Source: an uncultured Saprospiraceae bacterium
Lineage (GTDB): Bacteria; Bacteroidota; Bacteroidia; Chitinophagales; Saprospiraceae
Direction of reading: 5' to 3'
Assembly: GCA_938045585.1 (NCBI GenBank)
Contig: CALIAU010000001.1
Coordinates: forward strand, 339,011 to 403,010
Length of the DNA stretch: 64,000 bases
Below the pieces are notes generated by a model. That model made no database searches. It was not told where the DNA came from and saw nothing but the letters and a program-made list of their open reading frames with translations. Position 1 is the stretch's first letter; each line of letters starts with the position of its first letter. A program made the position numbers and the translations under genes. This document shows, in pieces, positions 51,499 through 60,396 of this stretch.

Positions 51499-52365
51499 TT
51501 ATGGCTTTAATATCATATTATCGATTAATCTGACATCTCCTGCCCATACTGCTGTGCAAGCGACGGCATAATCCGTGTCAGAAAACGAACGGATTGGTTT
51601 TAAAGAATAGCCATCTATGATGATAAAATACTCTGGCTTAAAGTCTACTATATCCATTTTAATCTGGGCAAACTTGCAAAGATCTTCTGGAGTTTCCAAG
51701 TGTATCTTTGATTTTACAGTTTTAAGCGTTTTATGAAGGATAGTCGCTTTTTTCCGAATGGATTTGGATAATCTACTATTTCTAGAGCTCATGGCAAGGC
51801 CGTCCTTTTCTCTTTTAATGGGGCATACCACCAACTTGGTTTTTATCTTAAGTTTGTCAATCATCTTTTGGATGATAGTAAACTGTTGGAAGTCTTTTTG
51901 CCCCATGTATAATTTGTGCGGTTTTACAATTTCTAATAATCTATGCACCACCTGTACAACTCCTTCAAAATGTCCTGGTCGGAAGGCACCCTCCATTCTT
52001 TTATCCAGACCATCAAGATTTACTTTTACCGCGTAGTCGGTTCCATTGGGATAGACCTCTTTGTCACTTGGGAAAAAGAGTATGTCGCATCCAATGCGTT
52101 CAAGGAGTTTTTTGTCCGCAATAAATGTGCGCGGATATTTCTTTAAGTCGGAGGATTCATTGAACTGTGTTGGATTAACAAAAATGCTACATACAACTAT
52201 GTCATTTTCTCTTTTGCTTCTTTGGATTAGAGTGGCATGTCCTTCATGCAGGGCTCCCAAAGTAGGTGTAAAACCAATTTTCTTCTTAGATTTCTTATGC
52301 TCCTTTATAATTACTTGTAGTTCTTCCGCAGACTCTACAACTAGCATCTTATTCTTCTTTGCCAT
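51499..52365 (-). CDS. panC: Pantoate-beta-alanine ligase (pantothenate synthetase)
   Basis: The 288-residue enzyme joins pantoate and beta-alanine with ATP. It has GFTPTLGALHEGHATLI near residue 33 (HxGH), the pantoate-binding VNPTQFNE, the MGQKDFQQFTII motif, and the KMSKS-like MSSRNSRLS. The start overlaps the GH113-like gene's stop region by 17 bases. All active-site motifs are intact. panB is not seen here. Confidence 0.97.
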   Translation of the reverse strand: MAKKNKMLVVESAEELQVIIKEHKKSKKKIGFTPTLGALHEGHATLIQRSKRENDIVVCSIFVNPTQFNESSDLKKYPRTFIADKKLLERIGCDILFFPSDKEVYPNGTDYAVKVNLDGLDKRMEGAFRPGHFEGVVQVVHRLLEIVKPHKLYMGQKDFQQFTIIQKMIDKLKIKTKLVVCPIKREKDGLAMSSRNSRLSKSIRKKATILHKTLKTVKSKIHLETPEDLCKFAQIKMDIVDFKPEYFIIIDGYSLKPIRSFSDTDYAVACTAVWAGDVRLIDNMILKP

Positions 52366-53359
52366 ACCACTTTTTAAGAATTGTTTCAGCTAATTTACCC
52401 TGGGGAGTATAATCCTTTGCTGGATATCCCTCATGTCCTTCCCCATTAGGGAACCATTTCCAGAGAAAGCCTCCTGCCCAATAGGATTCATCGAAAAAAG
52501 TTTGGAACAGAGCATCCAGGGCATTCGCTTGTGCGATTTCGTTTATTGCAGTCTTACTTACTTTTTTTTCTAATTCCCAAGCTCTGTAAGCACATCCATC
52601 TAAACTCATATATCCAAATTCTGTAAACAAGATTTGCTTACTATTCCGTTTGGCAAATTTTGATAATTTTTTGCGCACTGGATTCCAACGTCTTTGGAGT
52701 TCATCATGCTGTGGAGTCTTTGTATCTACCAGAGGGAAATAGGCACTAATTCCAATGTAATCTAAGTCGTCCCAAAAGGGCACATCCTCATAGGAATCCC
52801 AATTTGAAGAATAGGTAAGTTTGCCTGAATATACTGTACGTATCTTTTGAATGAGATTGCGCCAATACGCAGTTCGTTTTTTGATGGCAATTTTTAATTC
52901 GGTCCCAAAGCAAAAAATTTCTACTCCATTTTCTTCTGCGATCTGCGCCATAGTTAAGATATAATCCGCGTAGCTAGATTCCCAAGTCTCCCAGTCTGTA
53001 GTGGATTTAAATTCCAGATCTCCAATCCATTTGCCGTGCATCCAGATTTGTGGCTTCAGCATTATTTTAAGTCCCGCGTCTCTGGCTAAGCGAATACTTT
53101 CTTTTATGCCTTCAGGGCGCTCTCCCCACCATTGTCTGTCTTGGTTGAAAATAACAGTATTCCCATCTTTTCTAGTAAATCCAAAGGGAACAAGAGATAT
53201 CCATCCTGCTTTTACCTCTTGAATGGCAGGCATAGGATTCATTTCAAAGGCTCGAGGTGGTGCTACAAAGGTGAGACCATCGATTTTTTCTTGGGCTGAT
53301 ACTTTTATACAAAGGAGTATAAGTCCAGCTATTACTGTATATATTCTAAGTCCAGACAA
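52349..53359 (-). CDS. Glycoside hydrolase, GH113-like (mannanase-type TIM barrel)
   Basis: The 336-residue protein starts at a TTG directly after an in-frame stop and has a signal sequence (TVIAGLILLCIKVSA). The TIM barrel holds Glu154 in FGTELKIA, the probable acid/base, and Glu247 in LFTEFGY, the probable nucleophile; distances match GH113 enzymes. WWGERPEGIKESIRLA and WKWFPNGEGHEG also fit. It may hydrolyse beta-mannan or a related polysaccharide, or belong to the broader GH-like TIM barrel group. It is the upstream gene of panC-panD with a 17-base overlap. Confidence 0.85.
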   Translation of the reverse strand: MSGLRIYTVIAGLILLCIKVSAQEKIDGLTFVAPPRAFEMNPMPAIQEVKAGWISLVPFGFTRKDGNTVIFNQDRQWWGERPEGIKESIRLARDAGLKIMLKPQIWMHGKWIGDLEFKSTTDWETWESSYADYILTMAQIAEENGVEIFCFGTELKIAIKKRTAYWRNLIQKIRTVYSGKLTYSSNWDSYEDVPFWDDLDYIGISAYFPLVDTKTPQHDELQRRWNPVRKKLSKFAKRNSKQILFTEFGYMSLDGCAYRAWELEKKVSKTAINEIAQANALDALFQTFFDESYWAGGFLWKWFPNGEGHEGYPAKDYTPQGKLAETILKKWYGKEE

Positions 53360-53556
53360 CTAATTGCTATTTAAGAGGATAAATATAGATATATTCTTAT
53401 TTCTATGCTGAAACGAGTAGTCTAGGCATCAGATTATCAATTTGGGATATCTTTTAATTGAAAATAAAGTAATTTTCATGCAACACGACCATATTAAATC
53501 CAGTCATATAGCCGAAACTCGAGTAATTGGATTTAATAATTGATAAAATTGTAATA

Positions 53557-55317
53557 ATGACTAAATATATTTTTAATCTCTGTATGATACTTTCTCTCGT
53601 TTTTTTGGCATCCTGCCAGAAGGATAATGAAGAATTTATCCCTACAAATTCGTCCAATATAACGGGGAATGAGATTTTCGGACTTGTAATCGACGAATCA
53701 GATGATCCAGTAGAAGGAGCTTTGGTTAGTTTTGATGGTCAAACGGTAATGACAAATAAATTTGGAATCTACCAGTTTAAAGATGTCACCTTAAATTCTA
53801 GACATAACTTCATTAACATAACGAAGGATGGCTATTTTGAAGGTGCACGTACGTTTAGAACGAATAAAAAAACAACGATACAGCATACCACGCAATTATT
53901 GCCAAAGCTGTTTACAAATAATTTTGATGGAGGAACTGGAGGTAGCGTCGCGCAGGGAAATATATCCTTGAGCTTTCCTGCAGGTGCTGTTGTCGTGGAA
54001 TCAAGCGGAGCAGATTTTACCGGCGAGGTGCAAGTAGCTATACAATACCTAGATCCTACTAATGATAGAGTTATTCGCAGAATGCCTGGAGATATGTCAG
54101 CACGCGATGCAGATGATGTATATTCTACTTTGAATTCATTTGGGATGGCTTATGTAGAATTACAAAGTACAAGCGGAGAAAAATTGCAACTAAAGGATGG
54201 AATGACGGCTACGATGACGGGAGAGATTCCTGCTGTCTTAGCGGAGAATGCTCCAGAATCAATTAAGATGTGGGTTTTTGATGATGCAACTGGTTTATGG
54301 AAAGAAGAAGGAAGTGCGCAGAAAGTAGGGAACAGCTATGTAGGAGAGGTAGCACATTTTAGTTGTTGGAATTATGACGGCAGTGCTGAAACAGTCATTG
54401 CTTGTGGAAGGATAGTAGATGAAAAAGGAAATCCAATAGGCGGTGTACATGTGTGGATTGCAACCGTAGACATTTGGGGCGTTGGCCATGGGAATACAAA
54501 TCCAGATGGAACCTTCTGTGGAGCTGTAACTAAGGATGAGTTGCTTACCTTAGAAATAAGATATATTCAGGGCTGTGATGAGCCAGTTTTCCTTGGAGAA
54601 ATAGGACCGTTCAATATGGATGTGGATTTAGGGGATATTGTCATTACTGTTGACGAACAAACAAATATTCTTGTATCTGGTACAGCAGTTAATTGTGATG
54701 GCGATCCTTTAGAAAATGGTGTCTTAATCTTTCATAATCAAAGTGCACAGATTACAGATGGCAGCTTTAATGGCTCTATACTACAATGTAATCCTGATCA
54801 AGATTTTAAAGTTCGAGTGATTGACCTGGACGCTTTAACGGAAAGTGAAACATTTATAGTAACAGGTGTAGGTCCACATGACTTAGGACAAGTTTCTTCC
54901 TGTGGTACAGAAATCTTTAGTATTGGTATAAACATAGATGATTTAGATATAAACGAAGTTGCACTTATAGAAGTGTTCGCATTTACAGATTCTATTGATA
55001 TAGACCCAACAAAATCAGTAATAGGATTTGTAGAAGATTCGCAATCAGGAAACGGTGGCGGAAGTATTAGAATGGGCTATGATGATGGCTCTTTAGTACA
55101 AGGATTTGAACTTGGAACGTTTCCATTAACCACACTCTTTTATCAGGAATGGGGTGCGACTACTGAGGATTCTTATTCCCTAGAAAGTGGAGAAATTACG
55201 ATTCTCCATTATAACGAAGCAGAAGGTTTCCTACGCGGAAACTACACTGCGGAGGTCGTAAGACAATCAGATGGTCTTACTTATACAATTTACGGTAACT
55301 TTAAAGTGAATACGTAG
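53557..55317 (+). CDS. Lipoprotein with carboxypeptidase regulatory-like domains
   Basis: The 586-residue protein has a lipoprotein signal (IFNLCMILSLVFLASCQK). The start ATG at 53557 is chosen over an upstream ATG at 53527 because it keeps the signal intact. Near residues 37-115 a CarboxypepD_reg-like Ig domain (EIFGLVIDESDDPVEGALVS) is clear; a ZU5-like segment follows (ISLSFPAGAVV) and a second carboxypeptidase-like domain near 290 (ACGRIVDEKGNPIGGVHVWI). The rest is beta-rich. It is 6 bases upstream of a sigma gene and is likely part of a surface-signalling operon. Confidence 0.85.
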   Translation: MTKYIFNLCMILSLVFLASCQKDNEEFIPTNSSNITGNEIFGLVIDESDDPVEGALVSFDGQTVMTNKFGIYQFKDVTLNSRHNFINITKDGYFEGARTFRTNKKTTIQHTTQLLPKLFTNNFDGGTGGSVAQGNISLSFPAGAVVVESSGADFTGEVQVAIQYLDPTNDRVIRRMPGDMSARDADDVYSTLNSFGMAYVELQSTSGEKLQLKDGMTATMTGEIPAVLAENAPESIKMWVFDDATGLWKEEGSAQKVGNSYVGEVAHFSCWNYDGSAETVIACGRIVDEKGNPIGGVHVWIATVDIWGVGHGNTNPDGTFCGAVTKDELLTLEIRYIQGCDEPVFLGEIGPFNMDVDLGDIVITVDEQTNILVSGTAVNCDGDPLENGVLIFHNQSAQITDGSFNGSILQCNPDQDFKVRVIDLDALTESETFIVTGVGPHDLGQVSSCGTEIFSIGINIDDLDINEVALIEVFAFTDSIDIDPTKSVIGFVEDSQSGNGGGSIRMGYDDGSLVQGFELGTFPLTTLFYQEWGATTEDSYSLESGEITILHYNEAEGFLRGNYTAEVVRQSDGLTYTIYGNFKVNT

Positions 55318-55323
55318 AGATAC

Positions 55324-55899
55324 ATGACAGATAAGCAGATAGTAGCACAGTGCATTAAAGGAGATCGTAAAGCACAAAAAGAACTATATGATAGATATAG
55401 CAGGCAGATGTATAGCATCTGCCTGCGCTATTGTTCTGAGAAAGCGCTTGCTGCGGATGCTATGCAGAACGGATTTATTCGCGTATTTAAATACATGGAT
55501 AAGTTTAAGGAAACAGGAGATCTGGGTGCGTGGATTCGTCGGATCATAATCAATGCCTGCTTAGATGAATTGAATAAACGTGGAAAGAATTTAACGGTGG
55601 AATTACAAGATGCAAATACACGCATACTCAAAGTTGAAATGACGCCAGTAGAAGATAATTTCAATATGAATAGAATTATGGCCTTGCTTAAAAAGCTGCC
55701 TATAGGATATCGCACTATTTTTTCCATGTCCGTATTTGATGAGATGAATCATAAAGAAATTGCTGCAGCATTAAAAATTTCTGAATCGACCTCACGGTCA
55801 CAATTTATGCGAGCAAGGAAAATGCTCCAAGAACAAATTAAGGGGGATAATTATTTGTCCTCGCAATATTTAAAAAAAAATAAAGTCTACACGGCATGA
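55324..55899 (+). CDS. ECF RNA polymerase sigma factor
   Basis: The 191-residue protein has region 2 (DRKAQKELYDRYSRQMYSIC and AADAMQNGFIRVFKYMDKFK) and region 4 (LLKKLPIGYRTIFSMSVFDE then MNHKEIAAALKISESTSRSQ). It lies between a lipoprotein and a membrane protein gene; its stop overlaps the next start by 4 bases. The likely regulator of the operon that includes both. Classified as ECF type from its size and missing region 3. Confidence 0.93.
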   Translation: MTDKQIVAQCIKGDRKAQKELYDRYSRQMYSICLRYCSEKALAADAMQNGFIRVFKYMDKFKETGDLGAWIRRIIINACLDELNKRGKNLTVELQDANTRILKVEMTPVEDNFNMNRIMALLKKLPIGYRTIFSMSVFDEMNHKEIAAALKISESTSRSQFMRARKMLQEQIKGDNYLSSQYLKKNKVYTA

Positions 55900-57311
55900 G
55901 AGAATGGTCTAACATAGAAAAGCAAATGAAAAGTGTAGTGAATGCGCATGAAACGCAGGCACCAGATTTTATATGGAATGCAATAGATGAAGAATTACAA
56001 AAATCAAGACCCAAAGCGAATACAATCTTGTATGCTGCTGCTCTTATCCTAGGTCTCTTCATCAGTGGCATCCTAGTACTTAAGTTTTTGCAAACAAATT
56101 CTACACATACAGAAGTCAAAGCGGTACCTATAGACAGCGAGAAAGTAATTCAAGAAAGAGTGCTAGATAATTCTCGGTTAATGCAAAATACAGTGCTGGA
56201 TAATGTTGCCGAAAAAACTTTAGTGGATGATGCAAAGATGAATTCTTCTTCTTCTTCTTCTTCTTCTTCAGAATTGCCAAACAATTTCAATAATTCTCAG
56301 GCAACAATACTTAGCTCTGTCAATGATAATCTGAAAACAAATAATAGTCAACAAGTAGTTGCACAAGAAAGTCTTGCAAATACGAATAGTGAATTAAAGA
56401 CTACAAAAGATCTTTCGGTAAGCAATTACAATACGAGTAGTTCACAAGACATTGCCTTACACAGCACTGCCACAGTAAAAAATAGCTCCAAGATAGTAGA
56501 GAGAAACCTGATAACTGGATTAACAGGAATACAGGATCTAAGTATTCCCTTGTTACAAAGAGAAAGAGAAGCTTTAGAATATACCGATGGAATAGAATGC
56601 CCAAGCTTTTCAAATAGTATTAGCATCCATCCCTTTGTAGAACTCAATGGATTGATGGGATTACACAGTAGATCATTCACTCCAGTTTCAAGTGGTGAAT
56701 TGGATGTGGAAGCATTTAAGGCAGCAAGAGAAGCTTCAGAAAGTAGGTGGTATAATTGGGGAGGACAGGTTCACCTTGGATTAAATATCAACCGTGGATT
56801 GTATGTGGGTACAGGTCTCGAATGGAGTCAGGCTAAAGATAAATTTGAATACAGCGAAGAGGGGGTTACTAAAATTGTAATAGATCTTGACCCGGAAGGT
56901 AATCCAATAGATACAAGTATTGTTAGTGGCCAATTTGTAAGTACTGGAGAGGTAAGATACACAACACTAGACCTCCCTATTTTTGCTGGGTTCACTAAAA
57001 GTATGGGAGCATGGGATGTGGGTCTTGAAGGAGCTGCTCTAATAAATTTATCATTTGCAGCACACGGAAAATTATTAGATGAAGATTTATCTGTGCGCAG
57101 ATCAGAAGATGCACCTGATGTGTATAAGGACAAAATAGGTCTGGGTTTACGTGCTTCTCTTGTCTTGCGCAAGTACCTCAGCGATGGATTCTCCTTCCAT
57201 ATTAAACCAAGTATGAAAACCTATCTATCTGAAATAAATACAGATGCATATCCTCTAGACACGAAGTTGAATCTATTTAGAATGGAGCTAGGGTTCAGGA
57301 AGGATTTCTAG
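55896..57311 (+). CDS. Membrane protein with anti-sigma-like N-terminus and outer-membrane beta-barrel-like C-terminus
   Basis: The 471-residue protein begins with a short cytoplasmic helix region (EWSNIEKQMKSVVNAHETQA and FIWNAIDEELQ, typical of anti-sigma heads), a membrane helix (LYAAALILGLFISGILVLKF, near residues 45-64), a Ser/Asn-rich linker containing about nine consecutive serines, and a C-terminal region of about 200 residues with amphipathic strands and a final aromatic Phe (LGFRKDF) as in outer-membrane beta-barrels of the PorT family. It follows the sigma gene with 4-base overlap. The barrel would need to cross to the outer membrane, an unusual layout. Confidence 0.8.
   Translation: MREWSNIEKQMKSVVNAHETQAPDFIWNAIDEELQKSRPKANTILYAAALILGLFISGILVLKFLQTNSTHTEVKAVPIDSEKVIQERVLDNSRLMQNTVLDNVAEKTLVDDAKMNSSSSSSSSSELPNNFNNSQATILSSVNDNLKTNNSQQVVAQESLANTNSELKTTKDLSVSNYNTSSSQDIALHSTATVKNSSKIVERNLITGLTGIQDLSIPLLQREREALEYTDGIECPSFSNSISIHPFVELNGLMGLHSRSFTPVSSGELDVEAFKAAREASESRWYNWGGQVHLGLNINRGLYVGTGLEWSQAKDKFEYSEEGVTKIVIDLDPEGNPIDTSIVSGQFVSTGEVRYTTLDLPIFAGFTKSMGAWDVGLEGAALINLSFAAHGKLLDEDLSVRRSEDAPDVYKDKIGLGLRASLVLRKYLSDGFSFHIKPSMKTYLSEINTDAYPLDTKLNLFRMELGFRKDF
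56243..56269 (+). repeat. TTC trinucleotide microsatellite inside a gene
   Basis: Nine copies of TTC lie in the linker of the 55896-57311 gene, coding for a run of nine serines. Length changes would stay in frame. Confidence 0.85.
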
Positions 57312-57648
57312 TGACGAGAAGACGAACCGACAAACAGACGAACAGACGAACGGACTGAATGTCTTCAAAGGGTCATGACCCCTAGGCTATTAAAAACACA
57401 ATCTGCAAGAGGGCCGCGATAAGGGTAGGAATGATCCTAACAGGAGTCCGCAAGGACCGCAACGTATGTGGAGTCATGGATGACCTGACCCTACTGCTTA
57501 CAGACAGTAAGTAGTAGGGGATCGCCCAAATAAAAATACTGCACCATCTTAATGTATTCTCATTGCGTTACTTCATGTCCCTTATTAATCTAGTGTCCAT
57601 CATATAAGATCTTTTACCTTTTATTATATTCAGTTCTCAATTTCAAAA
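57312..57648. other. Intergenic region with GC-rich repeats and hairpins
   Basis: No gene is seen. It begins with short tandem words (ACAGACGA twice, near 57333-57350), goes on with GTCC-GCAA-GGAC (a tetraloop hairpin near 57446-57458), and a 14-bp stem at about 57489-57519 (CCCTACTGCTTAC / GTAAGTAGTAGGG). Right of it the base composition returns to normal, with the next gene starting at 57649. Confidence 0.6.
57489..57519. other. Strong hairpin in GC-rich intergenic region
   Basis: CCCTACTGCTTAC pairs with GTAAGTAGTAGGG across an AGACA loop, with one mismatch or wobble. There is no T-run on either side, so it is not a standard terminator. Confidence 0.5.
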
Positions 57649-58731
57649 ATGAAGAATATATATATAGCTGCTTCTCGTCAGCATGTAGGAAAAACCACTA
57701 GCACACTTGGACTCGTTTCGGCCTTACATGGCAGGGGAGTCAACGTAGGGTATTGTAAGCCAGTTGGGCAAAAGCATGTCGATGTAATGGGGGATAAGGT
57801 GGATAAGGATACACTCCTGTTTTCTGATTTGATAGGTTTTGATATACAAGCGGAAGTGCATAGTCCAATAATTTTCTGGAAAGGAGCTACGCAGGAATTT
57901 ATAGATACGCCTGATAAATACAAGCCAGAAGAACGGATTATTAACGCAGAACGGATACTCTCAGAGAGGCATGATCGTGTTATTTATGAGGGCACTGGTC
58001 ATCCTGGAGTAGGCAGTGTAGCAAATTTGTCGAATGCACGCGTGGCCAAGCTATTAAATGCTGGTGTAATTATGGTTGTCCCTGGAGGGATAGGCAGTAC
58101 TGTGGATATGTTGAATCTCTGTCTTTCTCTCTTCAGAGAGGAAAAGGTACCTGTAATAGGTGCTATTATCAATAAGGTAAAACCTGAGAAGATCGACTTA
58201 GTGCGAGAATATGTAGGGAAATGGTTAAAGAATAAAGGCATTCCTTTACTTGGCCTTATCCCGTACGAAAAATCCCTAGTATTTCCATTGATGTATACTG
58301 TAGCGCGATCAATCCAAGGAACGATTGAGTTTTTTCCGGAAAAGGTCTATAATAGGATAGAGGGTACTATTGCAGGCTCACTCATTGACTTACAAGGGCT
58401 TAAAGAAGCTAAGAATTTGTTACTTGTTGTTTCTACGCGTGGATTAAAAGGTGCCTTAAAAAAGATAGCATTGATTTCTGAGGCGGAGAAACATACAGAA
58501 TGTCCCTTAGCTGGGATAGTCCTGACAGGCGATGGAAATATAGGCAAAGACAGCGTGGAGTATATTAATATAAATCAGATACCGCTCATACGCACAAACC
58601 TAGATACCTATGGTTCTGTAATCAAGATTAGTAATATAGAAGTAAAAATAAATAGGTCAACACCATGGAAGGTACAGAGGGCTATCGAATTATTTGAACA
58701 AAATATATCGATGGACTTCCTCGACTCCTAA
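57649..58731 (+). CDS. P-loop ATPase with DRTGG-like domain (BioD/Pta N-terminal type)
   Basis: The 360-residue protein has the P-loop ASRQHVGKTTST at residues 8-19, and the family parts YCKPVGQ near 36, IYEGTGHPGVGSVANLSNAR near 112, VVPGGIGSTVDMLNLC near 145. The C-terminal 130 residues resemble a DRTGG domain (LAGIVLTGDGNI, INQIPLIRTNLDTY). This matches the N-terminal part of long phosphotransacetylases (Pta) and BioD-like ATPases. As a free-standing protein its role may be regulatory. No pta or ackA gene is in this window. Confidence 0.87.
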   Translation: MKNIYIAASRQHVGKTTSTLGLVSALHGRGVNVGYCKPVGQKHVDVMGDKVDKDTLLFSDLIGFDIQAEVHSPIIFWKGATQEFIDTPDKYKPEERIINAERILSERHDRVIYEGTGHPGVGSVANLSNARVAKLLNAGVIMVVPGGIGSTVDMLNLCLSLFREEKVPVIGAIINKVKPEKIDLVREYVGKWLKNKGIPLLGLIPYEKSLVFPLMYTVARSIQGTIEFFPEKVYNRIEGTIAGSLIDLQGLKEAKNLLLVVSTRGLKGALKKIALISEAEKHTECPLAGIVLTGDGNIGKDSVEYININQIPLIRTNLDTYGSVIKISNIEVKINRSTPWKVQRAIELFEQNISMDFLDS

Positions 58732-58844
58732 AATAAAATTCCTTAGTTTTAGTTTAACTAATGGAAGTTGTTCTATAATTACGCTAGTGGCAAGATTTTT
58801 TCGATCTCTAAAACCTTTAGATAAAGTTATAAATCTTGCCCTAG

Positions 58845-59336
58845 CTACATTCCTGTTTTCATTTTCACGCCGCTTGCCATAAATTTTAATTCCACTGCTG
58901 GTTCAGTAATGGCTGCGATTTCCTCTTTTGACTTTCCTTCGTCCTCTGCATAATGACGCAACTCATCAACGCTAGTAATTTCTTTATATGCCTCTCCATG
59001 CATGATAACCTCTTGTCCTGCTAGGTCTAAGGGCATAAAGAATCCGTAATCTTTAAACTTTACAAAGAGTTCTTCCTCTTTTCCGTCGGCTACCATCGTC
59101 ATCCAGCATCCTTTTACCTGACATACAGAAGATACTTTGCCTTTGACAGTAGACTGTATTTTTCCTTCTTCAGGGAATTGTGTAAGTAGTTTTTCATAGG
59201 CAATCGCCTGTGTGTGTTCAAAATCTTCCCCAAATACTGAAAAATCTCCCATCTGTTTCGCTTCAGGCGCTGATTTACAGGCAAATAGAGAGATAATAAG
59301 ACCAAAGGCAAGAATTGACAATTTGTTAATTTTCAT
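58845..59336 (-). CDS. DUF4920 domain lipoprotein
   Basis: The 163-residue product starts with a lipoprotein signal (ILAFGLIISLFACKS). The start ATG at 59336 is preferred over ATG at 59351, which adds only five residues. The body has DUF4920 features: GKVSSVCQVKGCWMTMVADG with two Cys that may bind metal, VKFKDYGFFMPLDLAGQEVI and the GEAYKEITSVDELRHYAED segment. Bacteroidota have these small envelope proteins, function unknown. It converges with the DRTGG gene and is divergent from rpsF. Confidence 0.88.
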   Translation of the reverse strand: MKINKLSILAFGLIISLFACKSAPEAKQMGDFSVFGEDFEHTQAIAYEKLLTQFPEEGKIQSTVKGKVSSVCQVKGCWMTMVADGKEEELFVKFKDYGFFMPLDLAGQEVIMHGEAYKEITSVDELRHYAEDEGKSKEEIAAITEPAVELKFMASGVKMKTGM

Positions 59337-59394
59337 ATGATTAGTATTCATTTGATAAAATTAGAATTAAACGGCGAGAATCAAAAAAAAGGAA

Positions 59395-59403
59395 TATATT
59401 TGC
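59395..59403 (+). promoter_or_regulatory. Bacteroidota -7 promoter box upstream of rpsF
   Basis: TATATTTGC matches TAnnTTTGC and ends 26 bases before the rpsF ATG, as expected for a ribosomal protein operon promoter. Confidence 0.55.
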
Positions 59404-59429
59404 GCTCCTTTTTAAAATAAATTTTTTGA

Positions 59430-60083
59430 ATGCGACAATATGAAGTCACTTTCGTCGTCGATCCCGTACTGTCAGGCGACGAAATTAAAACGGCAGCGAA
59501 GTCCTATGAGGACCTTCTTAAAAATGAAGGTTGTTCCATAGTGGCTACGGATGATTTAGGTCTTAAGACCCTTGCTTATCCTATCAACAGAAGAAACTCC
59601 GGAATTTACTTTACACACGAATTTACTACAGAAACAGGTGCTGTGGTTCCTAAGCTCGAATTAGCAATGAAGAGAGATGAAAGAATCATGCGTTTTCTGA
59701 CCATTAAGTTGGACAAATACGGTGTGAAGTATAATGACGATAAGAGAAACGGAAGAATAGGTAAGAAAGAAGCACATGTTTCCAAGCTTGCAAAAGACAA
59801 TGAGAAACTTGTAATTAAAGATGATCTTACTCGCTTAGAAGGTATCGGACCCAAAATTGCTCAATTGTTAGTTACAGCAGGAGTCAATTCTTACGAAAAA
59901 GTATCCCAAGCGGATTCTGACCAATTAAAGGACATATTAGCAAAGGGTGGCTCAGCTTACCTTTCGCACGATCCTGGAACATGGCCAGAGCAAGCTAAGT
60001 TGGCTGCAGCTAAGGATTGGACTAAACTGGATGCACTCCAGAACAAACTCCGTGGCGGTAAAGTAGTAGGCGAAGAAGAGTAA
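59430..60083 (+). CDS. rpsF: 30S ribosomal protein S6 with C-terminal helix-hairpin-helix extension
   Basis: Residues 1-110 are ribosomal protein S6 (RQYEVTFVVDPVLSGDE, GLKTLAYPINRRNSGIYF, ELAMKRDERIMRFLTIKLDK). Most S6 proteins stop near 110-130 residues; this one runs to 217. The extra part has a helix-hairpin-helix-like domain (LTRLEGIGPKIAQLLVTAG) and SYEKVSQADSDQLKDILAK, then LSHDPGTWPEQAKLAA, a pattern found in Bacteroidota at the end of other ribosomal proteins such as L21. The frame is continuous. It leads the operon rpsF-rpsR-rplI. Confidence 0.95.
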   Translation: MRQYEVTFVVDPVLSGDEIKTAAKSYEDLLKNEGCSIVATDDLGLKTLAYPINRRNSGIYFTHEFTTETGAVVPKLELAMKRDERIMRFLTIKLDKYGVKYNDDKRNGRIGKKEAHVSKLAKDNEKLVIKDDLTRLEGIGPKIAQLLVTAGVNSYEKVSQADSDQLKDILAKGGSAYLSHDPGTWPEQAKLAAAKDWTKLDALQNKLRGGKVVGEEE

Positions 60084-60114
60084 TTATTTATATCATCATT
60101 TAAATAGATAGCAA

Positions 60115-60381
60115 ATGGCATCTAGAGACGAAATAAAATTTTTAAGTAATCCGAATTTAGGATCACAAAGAAAAAAATACTGTCGATTCAAGAAATTTGG
60201 AATCAGACATATCGATTATAAAGACCCTGATTTTCTAGTACAATTCCTTAATGCACAGGGAAAACTGTTACCAAGAAGAATCACAGGAAATTCATTAAAA
60301 TATCAAAAGAAAGTTGCTGTAGCAATCAAGAGAGCAAGACACCTTGCAATTTTGCCGTACGTAACTGATTTATTGAAATAA
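60115..60381 (+). CDS. rpsR: 30S ribosomal protein S18
   Basis: The 88-residue protein has the S18 pattern [20 protein letters not shown], then [20 protein letters not shown] and [13 protein letters not shown]. It binds next to S6 on the 30S platform. It lies between rpsF and rplI with short gaps, the classic S6-S18-L9 order (ssb missing, as in most Bacteroidota). Confidence 0.97.
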   Translation: MASRDEIKFLSNPNLGSQRKKYCRFKKFGIRHIDYKDPDFLVQFLNAQGKLLPRRITGNSLKYQKKVAVAIKRARHLAILPYVTDLLK

Positions 60382-60396
60382 TAAATTCTATTAAAG

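Noticed and set aside
58694..58882. Short frame between the DRTGG and DUF4920 genes
   Set aside because: Overlaps the ends of both genes and has no recognisable features.
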